A stretch of 64,000 nucleotides of DNA from Flavobacteriaceae bacterium (GCA_947464335.1 CANHWG010000003.1:1-64000); one strand, 5' to 3'. Shown: positions 43,790-53,052, counted from the first letter of the stretch. Numbers and translations are program-made. Notes: a model not told the origin generated them from the letters alone.

Positions 43790-44020
43790 TTCGGCCTTAT
43801 GGCTTCGGGTGTAAAAATACTATTTATTTAGCAGAGGGAAAACAAATCAAGTTTACGTTTTAACAGTCATTTGCAATAAAACGTACTATTTAACGTTATT
43901 ATATTACATTTTTAAATTTTCAAATTAATACTTACATTTACCACCCGAGCCCATTTGGCCAATTCGATGCTTTAGCTTAATAGACAAAGCAATTGTACAA
44001 CATAAAAATTCCTATAGCTG

Positions 44021-45559
44021 ATGCGTAAACTTATATTTCTATTTTTTATTGGTGTATTTATTTCTCTAAGTTCATGCCGTCAAGACTTTGTTTTTGAACC
44101 AAGCACTGGCGATTTAAAATTTTCGAGAGATACCATTTATTTAGATACTGTTTTTGCCAATATTGGTTCTAGCACTTATACTTTAAAAGTTTACAATAAA
44201 AGCAGTAAGGACATCAAAATTCCAACCATTCAATTAGGCAAAGGGCAAGCTTCAAAATACAGAATGACTGTTGATGGAATGACCGGTGAAAACAACCGCG
44301 TTTTTCATGATGTAGAAGTGTTGGCAAAAGACAGTATGTATATTTTTATTGAAACTACAGCTGGAATTTCAGATGCTAACCCAACAGATTTTTTATATAC
44401 CGACCAAATTCAGTTTGATAGTGGTGCTAATTTTCAGAAAGTAGAATTAGTAACACTTATTCAAGATGCCTATTTTATTTTTCCCAACAAGACCAATGGG
44501 GTTATTGAACAAATTCCAATTGGATTTAATGAAGATGGAACTGTATTAGAAACCAATGGTAGAAACCTAAGCAATAACCATCCTGATAATGGAGATGAAT
44601 ACTTGTTTAAAACAGACAAACCCTATGTCGTCTATGGCTATGCCAGTGTACCTAATGGGGAAACATTAACTATTCCGGGCGGAGCAAGAGTTCATTTTCA
44701 TGCAGATTCCGGTTTAGTGATACAACAAGGTGGAAGTTTAAATATAACTGGTTCAACTTCAAGTACAACTGCTTTAGAGAATGAAGTCATCTTTGAAGGA
44801 GATCGTTTAGAACCTGGTTTTTCTGATGTTCCAGGGCAATGGGGAACGGTTTATCTAAGACAAGGAAGTGCAAGTCAAATAACTAATTTAACACTCAAAA
44901 ACGCTATAGTTGGGTTGCTCGTTGAAAATAATGCCGGATTAATGAATATTACAGATACTCAAATTTATGATTGTTCCAATTACGGAATCTTAACTTATAA
45001 TGGAACTATTAATGGGAAAAAAGTAGTTATCAATAATTGTGGACAATTTTGTCTGGCTGCTGCACTAGGTGGTGATTACAATTTCACCAACTGTACATTC
45101 AATAATAATTGGAGTAGTTCAAAGCAATTAGCTGTGTATGTCTCCGATTATCTTAAAGATGCAACACCGGAAATCTTGCCATTAGTTCAAGCTAATTTTA
45201 CGAATTGTATTATTTATGGCTCTAATAGCAATGAAATCATATTAGAAAAAAGAGGTCCTGAGTCAGATTTCAATAAATTATTTCAAAATTGTCTTGTGAA
45301 AATTAATGTTACACCAGGTTCTGCAAGTGTTGCAAATCCTTTTTTATATGATGCTATAAGATTAGAACAAAATGGAAATAAAATAAATAAAACTCCAAAT
45401 TTCTTTGATGTAAACAAAAACAATCTGATTATTGGAGAAGATTCTTTTGCCAAAGGAATGGGAATTGACGCCGGAATTCCTTTTGATATTCTAGGAAATC
45501 CTAGAGTTAGTCCATATGATGTAGGTGCTTATAACTTTATCATTTTTCCTGCAGATTAA
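44021..45559 (+). CDS. Lipoprotein with right-handed parallel beta-helix
   Basis: The 512-residue lipoprotein has a signal ending SLSSC (Cys19) followed by RQD. The first 170 residues are Ig/CARDB-like (FSRDTIYLDTVFANIGSSTYTLKVYNKSSKDIKIPTIQ). The second half shows parallel beta-helix turns with Asn/Gly/Thr ladders (GSLNITGST, ITNLTLKNAIVGLLVENNAGLMNITDTQIYDCSNYGILTYNG). Its end, MGIDAGIPFDILGNPRVSPYDVGAYNF, is a common cap in such proteins. The ligand is unknown; carbohydrate binding would fit. Genes like this often precede purL in Flavobacterium as I recall. Confidence 0.75.
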   Translation: MRKLIFLFFIGVFISLSSCRQDFVFEPSTGDLKFSRDTIYLDTVFANIGSSTYTLKVYNKSSKDIKIPTIQLGKGQASKYRMTVDGMTGENNRVFHDVEVLAKDSMYIFIETTAGISDANPTDFLYTDQIQFDSGANFQKVELVTLIQDAYFIFPNKTNGVIEQIPIGFNEDGTVLETNGRNLSNNHPDNGDEYLFKTDKPYVVYGYASVPNGETLTIPGGARVHFHADSGLVIQQGGSLNITGSTSSTTALENEVIFEGDRLEPGFSDVPGQWGTVYLRQGSASQITNLTLKNAIVGLLVENNAGLMNITDTQIYDCSNYGILTYNGTINGKKVVINNCGQFCLAAALGGDYNFTNCTFNNNWSSSKQLAVYVSDYLKDATPEILPLVQANFTNCIIYGSNSNEIILEKRGPESDFNKLFQNCLVKINVTPGSASVANPFLYDAIRLEQNGNKINKTPNFFDVNKNNLIIGEDSFAKGMGIDAGIPFDILGNPRVSPYDVGAYNFIIFPAD

Positions 45560-45595
45560 TTTAAATTGCAGTTTTTAGGTTTCATTTATTTAACC

Positions 45596-45629
45596 TAAAT
45601 TTGCGACAATCTACCTGTCGGCAGACAGG
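45596..45629 (+). promoter_or_regulatory. purL -7 box and palindrome in the purL leader
   Basis: TAAATTTG (45596-45603) fits the -7 box 55 bases before the purL ATG, though the nearest TTG is 27 bases upstream, longer than usual. The leader contains CCTGTC-GGCA-GACAGG (45614-45629), a member of the dispersed palindrome family noted elsewhere in the window. Confidence 0.4.
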
Positions 45630-45657
45630 CAACAACACACACTAAAACTTCATTACA

Positions 45658-48600
45658 ATGATTCATTTCTTCGGAAACGAAAGTAACACTGTTTTTGCCG
45701 TTCAATCGCAAAACATATCGAGTGCAGACGAGTTATCAGCAGAAACTATCTCAAAACTTAATTGGTTATTTGCTAACGCACATAAAATAGAAAAATCCGT
45801 CCTGACGGATTTTTTTATTGGTCCACGTGCCGCCATGATCACACCTTGGAGTACCAATGCAGTTGAGATTACCCAAAATATGGGAATTGAAGGAATTATT
45901 CGAATTGAAGAATTCCAGAAAGTAACTCCTGATTTCAACGATTTCGATCCTATGCTATCCCAAAAATATAGTGAACTTAATCAAGAAATCTTTACTATCA
46001 ATATCAAACCTGAATCTATTTTAGAAATTGAAAATATTGATGCCTACAACAAACAGGAAGGTTTGGCATTAAGTGATGAAGAAGTTCAGTATTTAGAAAA
46101 TTTATCCAAAAAACTAAACAGAAAACTAACTGATTCAGAAGTTTTTGGTTTCTCTCAGGTCAATTCAGAACATTGCCGTCATAAAATTTTCAATGGAACT
46201 TTTGTGATTGATGGCATCGAAAAAGAATTGTCCTTATTCAAAATGATCAAAAAAACTTCGGAATTGAATCCTAATGACATTGTATCCGCATATAAAGATA
46301 ATGTGGCTTTTATCAAAGGCCCAAAAGTGACTCAATTTGCTCCCATGACTGGCGACAAAGCCGATTTCTATCAAGAAAAGGAATTCAACTCTGTCATTTC
46401 TATAAAAGCCGAAACCCATAATTTTCCAACCACAGTAGAACCTTTTAATGGAGCGGCAACAGGTTCGGGCGGTGAAATTCGCGACCGTTTGGCTGGTGGA
46501 CAAGGTTCATTACCTTTAGCAGGAACTGCCGTCTATATGACTTCTTATTCTCGTTTGCAAACTTCTGACTGCGCTCAAGGTGACAGAAATTGGGAAAATG
46601 GTATGGCCGAGAGAAAATGGTTGTACCAAACGCCTATGGATATTCTAATAAAAGCATCAAACGGTGCTTCCGATTTTGGTAATAAATTTGGACAACCTTT
46701 AATTTCAGGTTCTGTCCTAACCTTTGAACACGAAGAGCAAAACAGAAAACTTGGTTTTGACAAAGTAATTATGTTGGCAGGTGGTATTGGTTACGGAAAA
46801 GAAGAACAAGCCAAAAAACATAAACCTAAAAAAGGCGATACGATTGTAGTGCTTGGTGGAGAAAACTATAGAATTGGTATGGGTGGCGCTGCCGTTTCCT
46901 CTGCCGATACCGGCGCTTTTGGTTCTGGCATTGAACTGAATGCCATTCAGCGCTCAAATCCAGAAATGCAAAAAAGAGCAGCCAATGCCATCAGAGCTTT
47001 TGTAGAAAGTGATATCAATCCGATAGTCTCGATTCACGATCACGGAGCAGGCGGACATTTAAATTGTCTTTCTGAATTGGTGGAAGAAACAGGTGGATTG
47101 ATTAATTTAGATAAACTGCCGGTTGGCGACCCGACTTTATCTGCCAAAGAAATTATCGGAAACGAATCGCAAGAAAGAATGGGACTCATAATCGCTAAAG
47201 ATGATATTGAAACCCTTAGAAAAATTGCCGATCGTGAGCGTGCTCCTATGTATGAAGTGGGCGAAGTAACCGATGATCATCGTTTTACTTTTGAAAGCAA
47301 ATCTACCGGAAATAAACCAATGGATTTTGCCTTAGAAGATATGTTTGGAAGTTCTCCAAAAGTCGTTATGACCGATATCAATTCACAAATTAATTATACC
47401 GATATTTCTTATTCTCAAGATAAAATTAAAGCGTATGTAGAACAGGTTTTACAACTCGAAGCAGTGGCGTGTAAAGATTGGTTAACGAATAAAGTTGACC
47501 GTTGTGTGGGCGGAAAAGTAGCCAAACAACAATGTGTTGGACCATTACAATTACCTTTGAATAATGTAGGTGTTATGGCGTTAGATTTTCATGGCAAAGA
47601 AGGAATTGCCACTACAATTGGACACTCTCCAGTTGCTGCCTTAATTAATCCAACAGCGGGTTCTAGAAACGCTATTGGTGAAGCTTTATCGAATATTGTT
47701 TTTGCTCCAATGAAAGATGGTTTGAAAAGCGTTTCGCTTTCTGCCAATTGGATGTGGGCTTGTAAAAACGAAGGCGAAGATGCTCGTTTATATGAAGCCG
47801 TAAAAGCATGTTCGGATTTTGCTATCGAACTCGGAATCAACATTCCAACGGGAAAAGATTCTTTATCGATGAAGCAAAAATATCCCAATGATGAAGTAAT
47901 TGCACCAGGAACCGTGATTATTTCGGCAGCGGGAAATTGTTCCAACATTACAAAAGTTATTGAACCCGTTTTGCAGAAAGACGGCGGTTCTATTTATTAT
48001 ATCAATTTATCACAAGATGAATTTAAACTAGGTGGAAGTTCCTTTGCTCAAACCCAAAATAAAGTAGGTAAGGATACTCCAACCATAAAAAACGCTGACT
48101 TTTTCAAAAGAGCTTTTAATACAATACAAAATTTAATCAATGAGGAACTAATCATAGCCGGACATGACATTGGCTCAGGTGGCTTGATTACTACGTTACT
48201 AGAAATGTGTTTTGCCGATACTAATTTAGGAGCTAAAATAGATTTCAGTTCTTTTGCCGAAAAAGATTGGGTAAAAATACTGTTTGCAGAAAATATCGGA
48301 TTAGTACTTCAAGCAAAAGAAGATAACCTATTTGAAAATGCATTAGCAGGTTTAGAGTTCTTCAAAATAGGTTCGGTTCAAAATAAATCATCACTAGATT
48401 TTGGTGTTTGGAATTTTGATATTGAAACTTATAGAGATATTTGGTTTCAAACCTCTTTCCTACTCGATCAAAAACAAACTAAAAATAACAAAGCCAAAGA
48501 ACGCTTTGATAATTATAAAAATCTAGGGTTAAGCTATCAATTTCCAGCACATTTTACTGGAAAAGCACCTGTCATCTCGAGCGCAGTTGAGAGACCAAAA

Positions 48601-49338
48601 GCAGCCATCATCCGCGAAAAAGGAAGTAATTCTGAACGTGAAATGGCGAATGCAATGTATTTAGCTGGTTTTGATGTTAAAGATATTCACATGACCGATT
48701 TAATTTCGGGAAGAGAAAATTTAGAAGATGTTCAATTTATTGGTGCCGTTGGTGGATTTTCGAATTCAGATGTTTTAGGATCCGCTAAAGGTTGGGCTGG
48801 TGCTTTCAAATACAATGAAAAAGCAAATATTGCTTTGAAAAATTTCTTTAAACGAGAAGACACACTTTCGGTCGGAATATGCAATGGGTGTCAATTGTTT
48901 ATGGAATTAGAATTAATACATCCGGAACACGAAGTTCATGGAAAAATGCAGCATAACGATAGCCACAAACATGAAAGTATTTTTACTTCGGTAAAAGTTC
49001 AGGAGAATAATTCGGTTATGCTTAAAACCCTTGCCGGAAGTACACTTGGTGTTTGGGTTTCACACGGTGAAGGAAAATTCAAGCTTCCACAAGCTGAGAA
49101 TCAGTATAATATTGTGGCCAAATATGGTTACGATAGTTATCCTGCTAACCCAAATGGTTCCGACTATAATACCGCAATGATGTGCGACAAAACAGGTCGT
49201 CATTTAGTAATGATGCCACATATAGAACGTTCTACTTTTCCTTGGAATTGGGGGTATTATCCGAAAGACAAAAAAGACGAAGTTTCCCCATGGATTGAAG
49301 CATTTGTAAATGCTCGATTGTGGATTGATAATCTGTAA
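45658..49338 (+). CDS. purL: Phosphoribosylformylglycinamidine synthase, single-chain
   Basis: The 1226-residue protein fuses all PurS-like, PurL and PurQ parts, and makes FGAM from FGAR, glutamine and ATP in purine synthesis. Visible are the linker region (VFGFSQVNSEHCRHKIF), AETHNFPTTVEPFNGAATGSGGEIRD, HDHGAGGHLNCLSELVEE and GGKVAKQQCVGPLQLPLN. The C-terminal glutaminase starts near residue 980 (AAIIREKGSNSEREMANA) with nucleophile Cys in GICNGCQLF and acid/base pair in HIERSTFPW. The linker before the glutaminase holds an apparent repeat insertion (APVISSAVERP). A terminator-like hairpin lies in codons 45-53. Confidence 0.97.
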   Translation: MIHFFGNESNTVFAVQSQNISSADELSAETISKLNWLFANAHKIEKSVLTDFFIGPRAAMITPWSTNAVEITQNMGIEGIIRIEEFQKVTPDFNDFDPMLSQKYSELNQEIFTINIKPESILEIENIDAYNKQEGLALSDEEVQYLENLSKKLNRKLTDSEVFGFSQVNSEHCRHKIFNGTFVIDGIEKELSLFKMIKKTSELNPNDIVSAYKDNVAFIKGPKVTQFAPMTGDKADFYQEKEFNSVISIKAETHNFPTTVEPFNGAATGSGGEIRDRLAGGQGSLPLAGTAVYMTSYSRLQTSDCAQGDRNWENGMAERKWLYQTPMDILIKASNGASDFGNKFGQPLISGSVLTFEHEEQNRKLGFDKVIMLAGGIGYGKEEQAKKHKPKKGDTIVVLGGENYRIGMGGAAVSSADTGAFGSGIELNAIQRSNPEMQKRAANAIRAFVESDINPIVSIHDHGAGGHLNCLSELVEETGGLINLDKLPVGDPTLSAKEIIGNESQERMGLIIAKDDIETLRKIADRERAPMYEVGEVTDDHRFTFESKSTGNKPMDFALEDMFGSSPKVVMTDINSQINYTDISYSQDKIKAYVEQVLQLEAVACKDWLTNKVDRCVGGKVAKQQCVGPLQLPLNNVGVMALDFHGKEGIATTIGHSPVAALINPTAGSRNAIGEALSNIVFAPMKDGLKSVSLSANWMWACKNEGEDARLYEAVKACSDFAIELGINIPTGKDSLSMKQKYPNDEVIAPGTVIISAAGNCSNITKVIEPVLQKDGGSIYYINLSQDEFKLGGSSFAQTQNKVGKDTPTIKNADFFKRAFNTIQNLINEELIIAGHDIGSGGLITTLLEMCFADTNLGAKIDFSSFAEKDWVKILFAENIGLVLQAKEDNLFENALAGLEFFKIGSVQNKSSLDFGVWNFDIETYRDIWFQTSFLLDQKQTKNNKAKERFDNYKNLGLSYQFPAHFTGKAPVISSAVERPKAAIIREKGSNSEREMANAMYLAGFDVKDIHMTDLISGRENLEDVQFIGAVGGFSNSDVLGSAKGWAGAFKYNEKANIALKNFFKREDTLSVGICNGCQLFMELELIHPEHEVHGKMQHNDSHKHESIFTSVKVQENNSVMLKTLAGSTLGVWVSHGEGKFKLPQAENQYNIVAKYGYDSYPANPNGSDYNTAMMCDKTGRHLVMMPHIERSTFPWNWGYYPKDKKDEVSPWIEAFVNARLWIDNL
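45791..45816 (+). other. Terminator-like hairpin inside the purL coding sequence
   Basis: AAAAATCCGTC and GACGGATTTTT are exact inverted arms with two bases between, followed by further T. It has all visible marks of an intrinsic terminator but lies in codons 45-53 of purL, where the encoded peptide (EKSVLTDFF) is ordinary for the family. Confidence 0.6.
48571..48595 (+). repeat. Short palindromic repeat in-frame within purL
   Basis: GTCATCTCGAGCGCAGTTGAGAGACC resembles a dispersed repeat I recall from Bacteroidota intergenic regions (tcatctcgagcgcagtcgaga). Here it encodes VISSAVERP in the linker between the synthetase and glutaminase domains of PurL, keeping the frame. No second intact copy is seen in this window. 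Confidence 0.5.
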
Positions 49339-49349
49339 AAATCAAAAAG

Positions 49350-49796
49350 ATGAACTTAAAAAATGTAATCATTGCTTCTTTCCTATTCTTAACCCTCAAC
49401 AGTTTTTCTCAAAACTGGGATAAAATAGAAGCCAAAGACGGAATTCATTACATTTCTCATTATATGCATAATATCAATCTTGATATCCTTGGAAAGTATT
49501 TGTATAACGGACAAGAACCTGTAGTTGAACTCAACGAATACGGAATAGGATTCTATCAACTTCACGACCAACCCAAAAGACCCATGATCTGGGGTTTGGA
49601 ATGCGACGAATCAGGTGCGTTATTATATAAAAAAGGGTTTGACAATGCTAAATATATCCTTTGGTATCAATATACTACAAAACTAGAAGGTGATACGGAA
49701 GAAGATACTACTTGGAAATCGGTAGAATTTACGTTTCATTTTAACACCCATAAAATTTTCATACAAGGAGAACGAAGTAAAGATTATAAAGAGTAA
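49350..49796 (+). CDS. Secreted protein of unknown function downstream of purL
   Basis: The 148-residue protein has a signal peptide (MNLKNVIIASFLFLTLNSFSQ). The mature part is acidic and aromatic-rich (GIGFYQLHDQPKRPMIWGLECDESGALLYKKG). One cysteine is visible. I recognise no domain. It starts 11 bases after the purL stop, so it may be read as part of the same transcript, without evidence for a link to purine synthesis. Confidence 0.7.
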   Translation: MNLKNVIIASFLFLTLNSFSQNWDKIEAKDGIHYISHYMHNINLDILGKYLYNGQEPVVELNEYGIGFYQLHDQPKRPMIWGLECDESGALLYKKGFDNAKYILWYQYTTKLEGDTEEDTTWKSVEFTFHFNTHKIFIQGERSKDYKE

Positions 49797-49870
49797 ACAG
49801 TACTTATTTTGGGTAGCTAACACCTGAGTTTCTGATAAAAACTGTGAGTTTTTTTTTGACTGCTAATTAG

Positions 49871-49878
49871 TATCTTTG
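49871..49878 (+). promoter_or_regulatory. -7 promoter box of pepT
   Basis: TATCTTTG lies 14 bases before the pepT ATG (49893). No clear TTG at the proper distance; a T-run (TTTTTTTTGAC) is just upstream. Confidence 0.45.
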
Positions 49879-49892
49879 AAAAAAATAAACAA

Positions 49893-51167
49893 ATGCAACA
49901 TATTATTGACCGCTTTATTAGCTATGTAACTATCGATACCGAATCGGATCCTAATTCAGCCACAACACCAAGTACCAAAAAACAATTTGACTTAGCCAAC
50001 AATTTAGTAAAAGAACTCAAAGCGATTGGCCTAAAAGAAGTCACTATCGATAAACACGGTTACATTATGGCAACATTGCCATCAAATGTTGACCACGAAG
50101 TGCCCACAATCGGATTCATTTCTCACTTTGATACGACTCCCGATTTTACGGGAAAAGATGTAAAACCTCAAATTATTCCGAATTATGATGGTGGTGATAT
50201 TATCTTAAATGAGGAACAAAACATCGTTTTATCACCAAGTTATTTCAAAGATTTATTACTATATAAAGGACAAACGCTTATTACTACCAATGGTTTGACA
50301 TTACTTGGTGCCGATGACAAAGCTGGCATTACTGAGATTGTTACTGCCATGGAATATTTAGTAAATAATCCTCAAATTAAACATGGGAAAATTCGAGTTG
50401 GGTTCACTCCTGATGAAGAAATAGGTCGTGGTGCTGATTTATTTGATGTCGAAAAATTTGGTGCCGACTGGGCGTATACTATGGATGGAAGCCAGATTGG
50501 TGAATTAGAATATGAAAACTTTAATGCTGCTGGCGTTAAAATCATATTCAAAGGAAAAAGTGTGCATCCGGGATATGCCAAAGGAAAAATGATTAACTCG
50601 ATGCTTATCGCCAATGATTTCATCAACGAATTGCCAAAGCATGAAACACCTCAAGAAACCAAAGGATATGAAGGATTCTTTCATGTTACAGGAATATCAG
50701 GTAGTATTGAAGAAACCAAATTGGAATTAATCATTCGAGATCATGACCTAAAGAAATTCAAAAAAAGGAAAGAATTAGTTCATGATATCACTAAAAAATT
50801 CAATAAAAAATTCAAAAGACAATTTGGAGAAGATATTGTAATTACGGAGATCAAAGACCAATATTACAATATGAAAGAAAAGGTAGAACCTGTTATGTTT
50901 ATTGTTGATTTGGCAGAAAAAGCAATGAAAGCACTAGATATTAAGCCACTTATTAAACCCATTCGAGGCGGCACTGATGGTTGCAGATTGTCTTATATGG
51001 GATTGCCTTGTCCGAATATTTTTGCTGGAGGACATAACTTCCACGGAAAATATGAATATGTTCCGGTAGAAAGTATGCAAAAAGCGATTGATGTTATTGT
51101 AAAAATTGCAGAACTTACTGCAACGACAGATTTTTCAAATAAAAACAAGAAAAAAAAGAAAAAATAA
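49893..51167 (+). CDS. pepT: Peptidase T (tripeptide aminopeptidase)
   Basis: The 424-residue M20 peptidase cleaves the N-terminal residue of tripeptides. Zinc and catalytic sites are visible: [12 protein letters not shown] (His, Asp), [10 protein letters not shown] (bridging Asp), [12 protein letters not shown] (Glu pair), [17 protein letters not shown] and [28 protein letters not shown]. Length matches PepT (about 408-410) plus a C-terminal tail ending NKNKKKKKK, which is A-rich at the DNA level. It has its own -7 box and terminator. Confidence 0.96.
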   Translation: MQHIIDRFISYVTIDTESDPNSATTPSTKKQFDLANNLVKELKAIGLKEVTIDKHGYIMATLPSNVDHEVPTIGFISHFDTTPDFTGKDVKPQIIPNYDGGDIILNEEQNIVLSPSYFKDLLLYKGQTLITTNGLTLLGADDKAGITEIVTAMEYLVNNPQIKHGKIRVGFTPDEEIGRGADLFDVEKFGADWAYTMDGSQIGELEYENFNAAGVKIIFKGKSVHPGYAKGKMINSMLIANDFINELPKHETPQETKGYEGFFHVTGISGSIEETKLELIIRDHDLKKFKKRKELVHDITKKFNKKFKRQFGEDIVITEIKDQYYNMKEKVEPVMFIVDLAEKAMKALDIKPLIKPIRGGTDGCRLSYMGLPCPNIFAGGHNFHGKYEYVPVESMQKAIDVIVKIAELTATTDFSNKNKKKKKK

Positions 51168-51213
51168 AATTTTGAATCTTTAGCATAGATTCAACTATAA
51201 TTTAAAATAAAAC

Positions 51214-51262
51214 ATCCCAAATCCCAACTATACTAATTGGAATTTGGGATTTGTTTTTCTTG
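51214..51262. terminator. Bidirectional terminator between pepT and yajC
   Basis: ATCCCAAATCCCAA pairs with TTGGAATTTGGGAT with one wobble, loop of about nine bases, then TTTGTTTTTCTT. Its right arm equals that of the marC/ctlX terminator. Confidence 0.75.
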
Positions 51263-51276
51263 AGTTTATAAAAAAC

Positions 51277-51552
51277 TTATGCCTTTTTATTTAAAGCTGC
51301 TGTTAATTCTAACGAAATTGCAGAACGCTCCATTTTAAGTTTACCTGACATTGTTTCAACAACTACAGTCGTATCGGCTAATTCAGCAATCTTCGCATGA
51401 AGACCACTTTTGGTAATAATTTTATCACCTACTTTTAATCCGGCTTCGAATTCTTTTTCTTGTTTGATTTTCTTTTGCTGTGGTCTAATCATGAAGAAAT
51501 ACATTACCACAATAATTAATAAAAAGGGTAAAAATTGACTTAATTGTTCCAT
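51277..51552 (-). CDS. yajC: Preprotein translocase subunit YajC
   Basis: The 91-residue protein has one N-terminal membrane helix (FLPFLLIIVVMYFFMIRPQQKK) and the YajC motif (GDKIITKSGLHAKIAELADTTVVVET). It associates with SecDF in the translocon. It is the last gene of the ldh-nusB-DUF1573-yajC series and starts 9 bases after the DUF1573 stop. Confidence 0.95.
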   Translation of the reverse strand: MEQLSQFLPFLLIIVVMYFFMIRPQQKKIKQEKEFEAGLKVGDKIITKSGLHAKIAELADTTVVVETMSGKLKMERSAISLELTAALNKKA

Positions 51553-51561
51553 TGTATTTAG

Positions 51562-52044
51562 TTATTTAGTTTTTGACGGAACTTTGATATCCGCTGTTAT
51601 GATTAATACTTTATTTTTCTCTTTACAATTACTAGTTAACACAACAGACTTGGTATTGACACCGGATTTTCCTGCTGAATTAAATGATACTTTTATGGTT
51701 CCTGCTTTTCCAGGTTGAATAGCTGTTTTTGGATATTCTGGAACGGTGCAACCACAAGAACCTTTGGCATTTGTTATTAACAAATCGGCCTCACCTGTAT
51801 TTTCAAATTTGAATTCATGCTCTACTGTATCGCCTTGATTAATCGTTCCAAAATCATGTTGGTTTTTTTCAAACTTCATTTCTGGATATTTCCCATCTAA
51901 CGGAATGGAATCCTTTGAAACCGAAACATTAGGTTGAACATTTTCAGCAGCTTCAACACTATTGGTTTTTTTTGATTCCTTTTTGCATGCTATTGTAAAT
52001 ACAATAAACGATGCTAAAAAAAATAATTTCAATGTTTTATTCAT
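51562..52044 (-). CDS. DUF1573 lipoprotein
   Basis: The 160-residue protein has a lipoprotein signal ending TIAC and KKESKK after it. The core (EKNQHDFGTINQGDTVEHEFKFENTGEADLLITNAKGSCGCTVPEYPKTAIQPGKAGTIKVSF) is the DUF1573 domain with its typical CGCT pair. Structure is Ig-like. Function unknown. Between nusB and yajC, as usual in Flavobacteriia. Confidence 0.92.
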   Translation of the reverse strand: MNKTLKLFFLASFIVFTIACKKESKKTNSVEAAENVQPNVSVSKDSIPLDGKYPEMKFEKNQHDFGTINQGDTVEHEFKFENTGEADLLITNAKGSCGCTVPEYPKTAIQPGKAGTIKVSFNSAGKSGVNTKSVVLTSNCKEKNKVLIITADIKVPSKTK

Positions 52045-52055
52045 ATTCTAATTTT

Positions 52056-52994
52056 TTACATTAATCCGCGACCTGTCTTTTTAATCTTTCCTTCGCTTTG
52101 GAACTCTTTCACAAGATTATCTAAAATTCCGTTAATAAACAAACTACTTTTGGGAGTTGAATATTCTTTGGCAATTTCTAAATATTCATTGATAGTCACT
52201 TTAACCGGAATTGAGGGGAATTTTAAAAATTCACAAATTGCCATTTTGAGAATGATGGTATCAATTTCTGCAATTCTATCGGCATCCCAATTAGGTGTTT
52301 TGTCAATATATTCTTTGGCTAAATCTATTTCGTTGAGTACCGTCTTTTTAAACAAAAGACTAACAAATTCTTGATCTTCTTGGTCTTTGTATAATTTAGT
52401 TACTCTGAACTCTTCATTCGCAACAACTTGCTTTAGTTCTTTTAAAATCTGAGTATTTACTAACGGTATATCATCGATCCAAGTTAATTTGTTATCTTCA
52501 AGATATTCGTATAATTTTTCGTTAGGTGCAATCAGTTCAGAAAACATATCGATTACAAAGTCTTTGTCTTCCTCGAATGAAGACTTCTTGTTCATCATAT
52601 ACTTTCCATACAATGAACTTTGCTTAATTTCATTTAATAAAATTAAAATATAATCATCATTCATTGCCCAATTGGTAATTTTTCTTTTCTCTAAGGCAAT
52701 ACTCAAGGAATTACTATCTTCTAATAATTGAAGAACTGCATTATTGACAAATTTTCTGATTGGATTTTTTTCTTCCGATGTTGCTAAATGTTTTTTGCTA
52801 GAAGCTTCTAGATAGATCATTTCTTTCTTTCTGATTTCAATCAGAGAAGACAACATTATTAAATACAAATCCTGAATACTATCAATGCTATGAAGCAAAA
52901 ACTTTTCTTCTTTTTCAATATCATCAGAGTTTTTTTGATGCAATGCATAAATGGATTGCATTACTTTTACTCGAATATGTCTTCTGTTTAACAC
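52056..52994 (-). CDS. nusB: Transcription antitermination factor NusB, long form
   Basis: The 312-residue protein starts with GTG at 52994 (MLNRRHIRVKVMQSIYA), the natural N-terminus of this family, since the next ATG is inside the first helix. The N-terminal 140 residues form a diverged helical extension; the NusB domain proper is C-terminal (DWDADRIAEIDTIILKMAICEFLKFPSIPVKVTINEYLEIAKEYSTPKSSLFINGILDNL). E. coli NusB is 139 residues, and the extension is usual for Bacteroidota. It binds boxA RNA with NusE. Confidence 0.93.
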   Translation of the reverse strand: MLNRRHIRVKVMQSIYALHQKNSDDIEKEEKFLLHSIDSIQDLYLIMLSSLIEIRKKEMIYLEASSKKHLATSEEKNPIRKFVNNAVLQLLEDSNSLSIALEKRKITNWAMNDDYILILLNEIKQSSLYGKYMMNKKSSFEEDKDFVIDMFSELIAPNEKLYEYLEDNKLTWIDDIPLVNTQILKELKQVVANEEFRVTKLYKDQEDQEFVSLLFKKTVLNEIDLAKEYIDKTPNWDADRIAEIDTIILKMAICEFLKFPSIPVKVTINEYLEIAKEYSTPKSSLFINGILDNLVKEFQSEGKIKKTGRGLM

Positions 52995-53017
52995 GGATAA
53001 GAACTTTTTAAAATTAA

Positions 53018-53052
53018 CAAAGCGAAAGAAACTCTTTCGCTTTGCAAAAATA
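53018..53052 (-). other. Hairpin overlapping a -7 box between ldh and nusB
   Basis: CAAAGCGAAAGA and TCTTTCGCTTTG (53018-53044) are perfect arms with a three-base loop, without a strong T-run. The minus strand reads TATTTTTG at 53045-53052, immediately before the hairpin. Either the hairpin ends the ldh message or it is in the start region of the nusB message. Confidence 0.5.
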
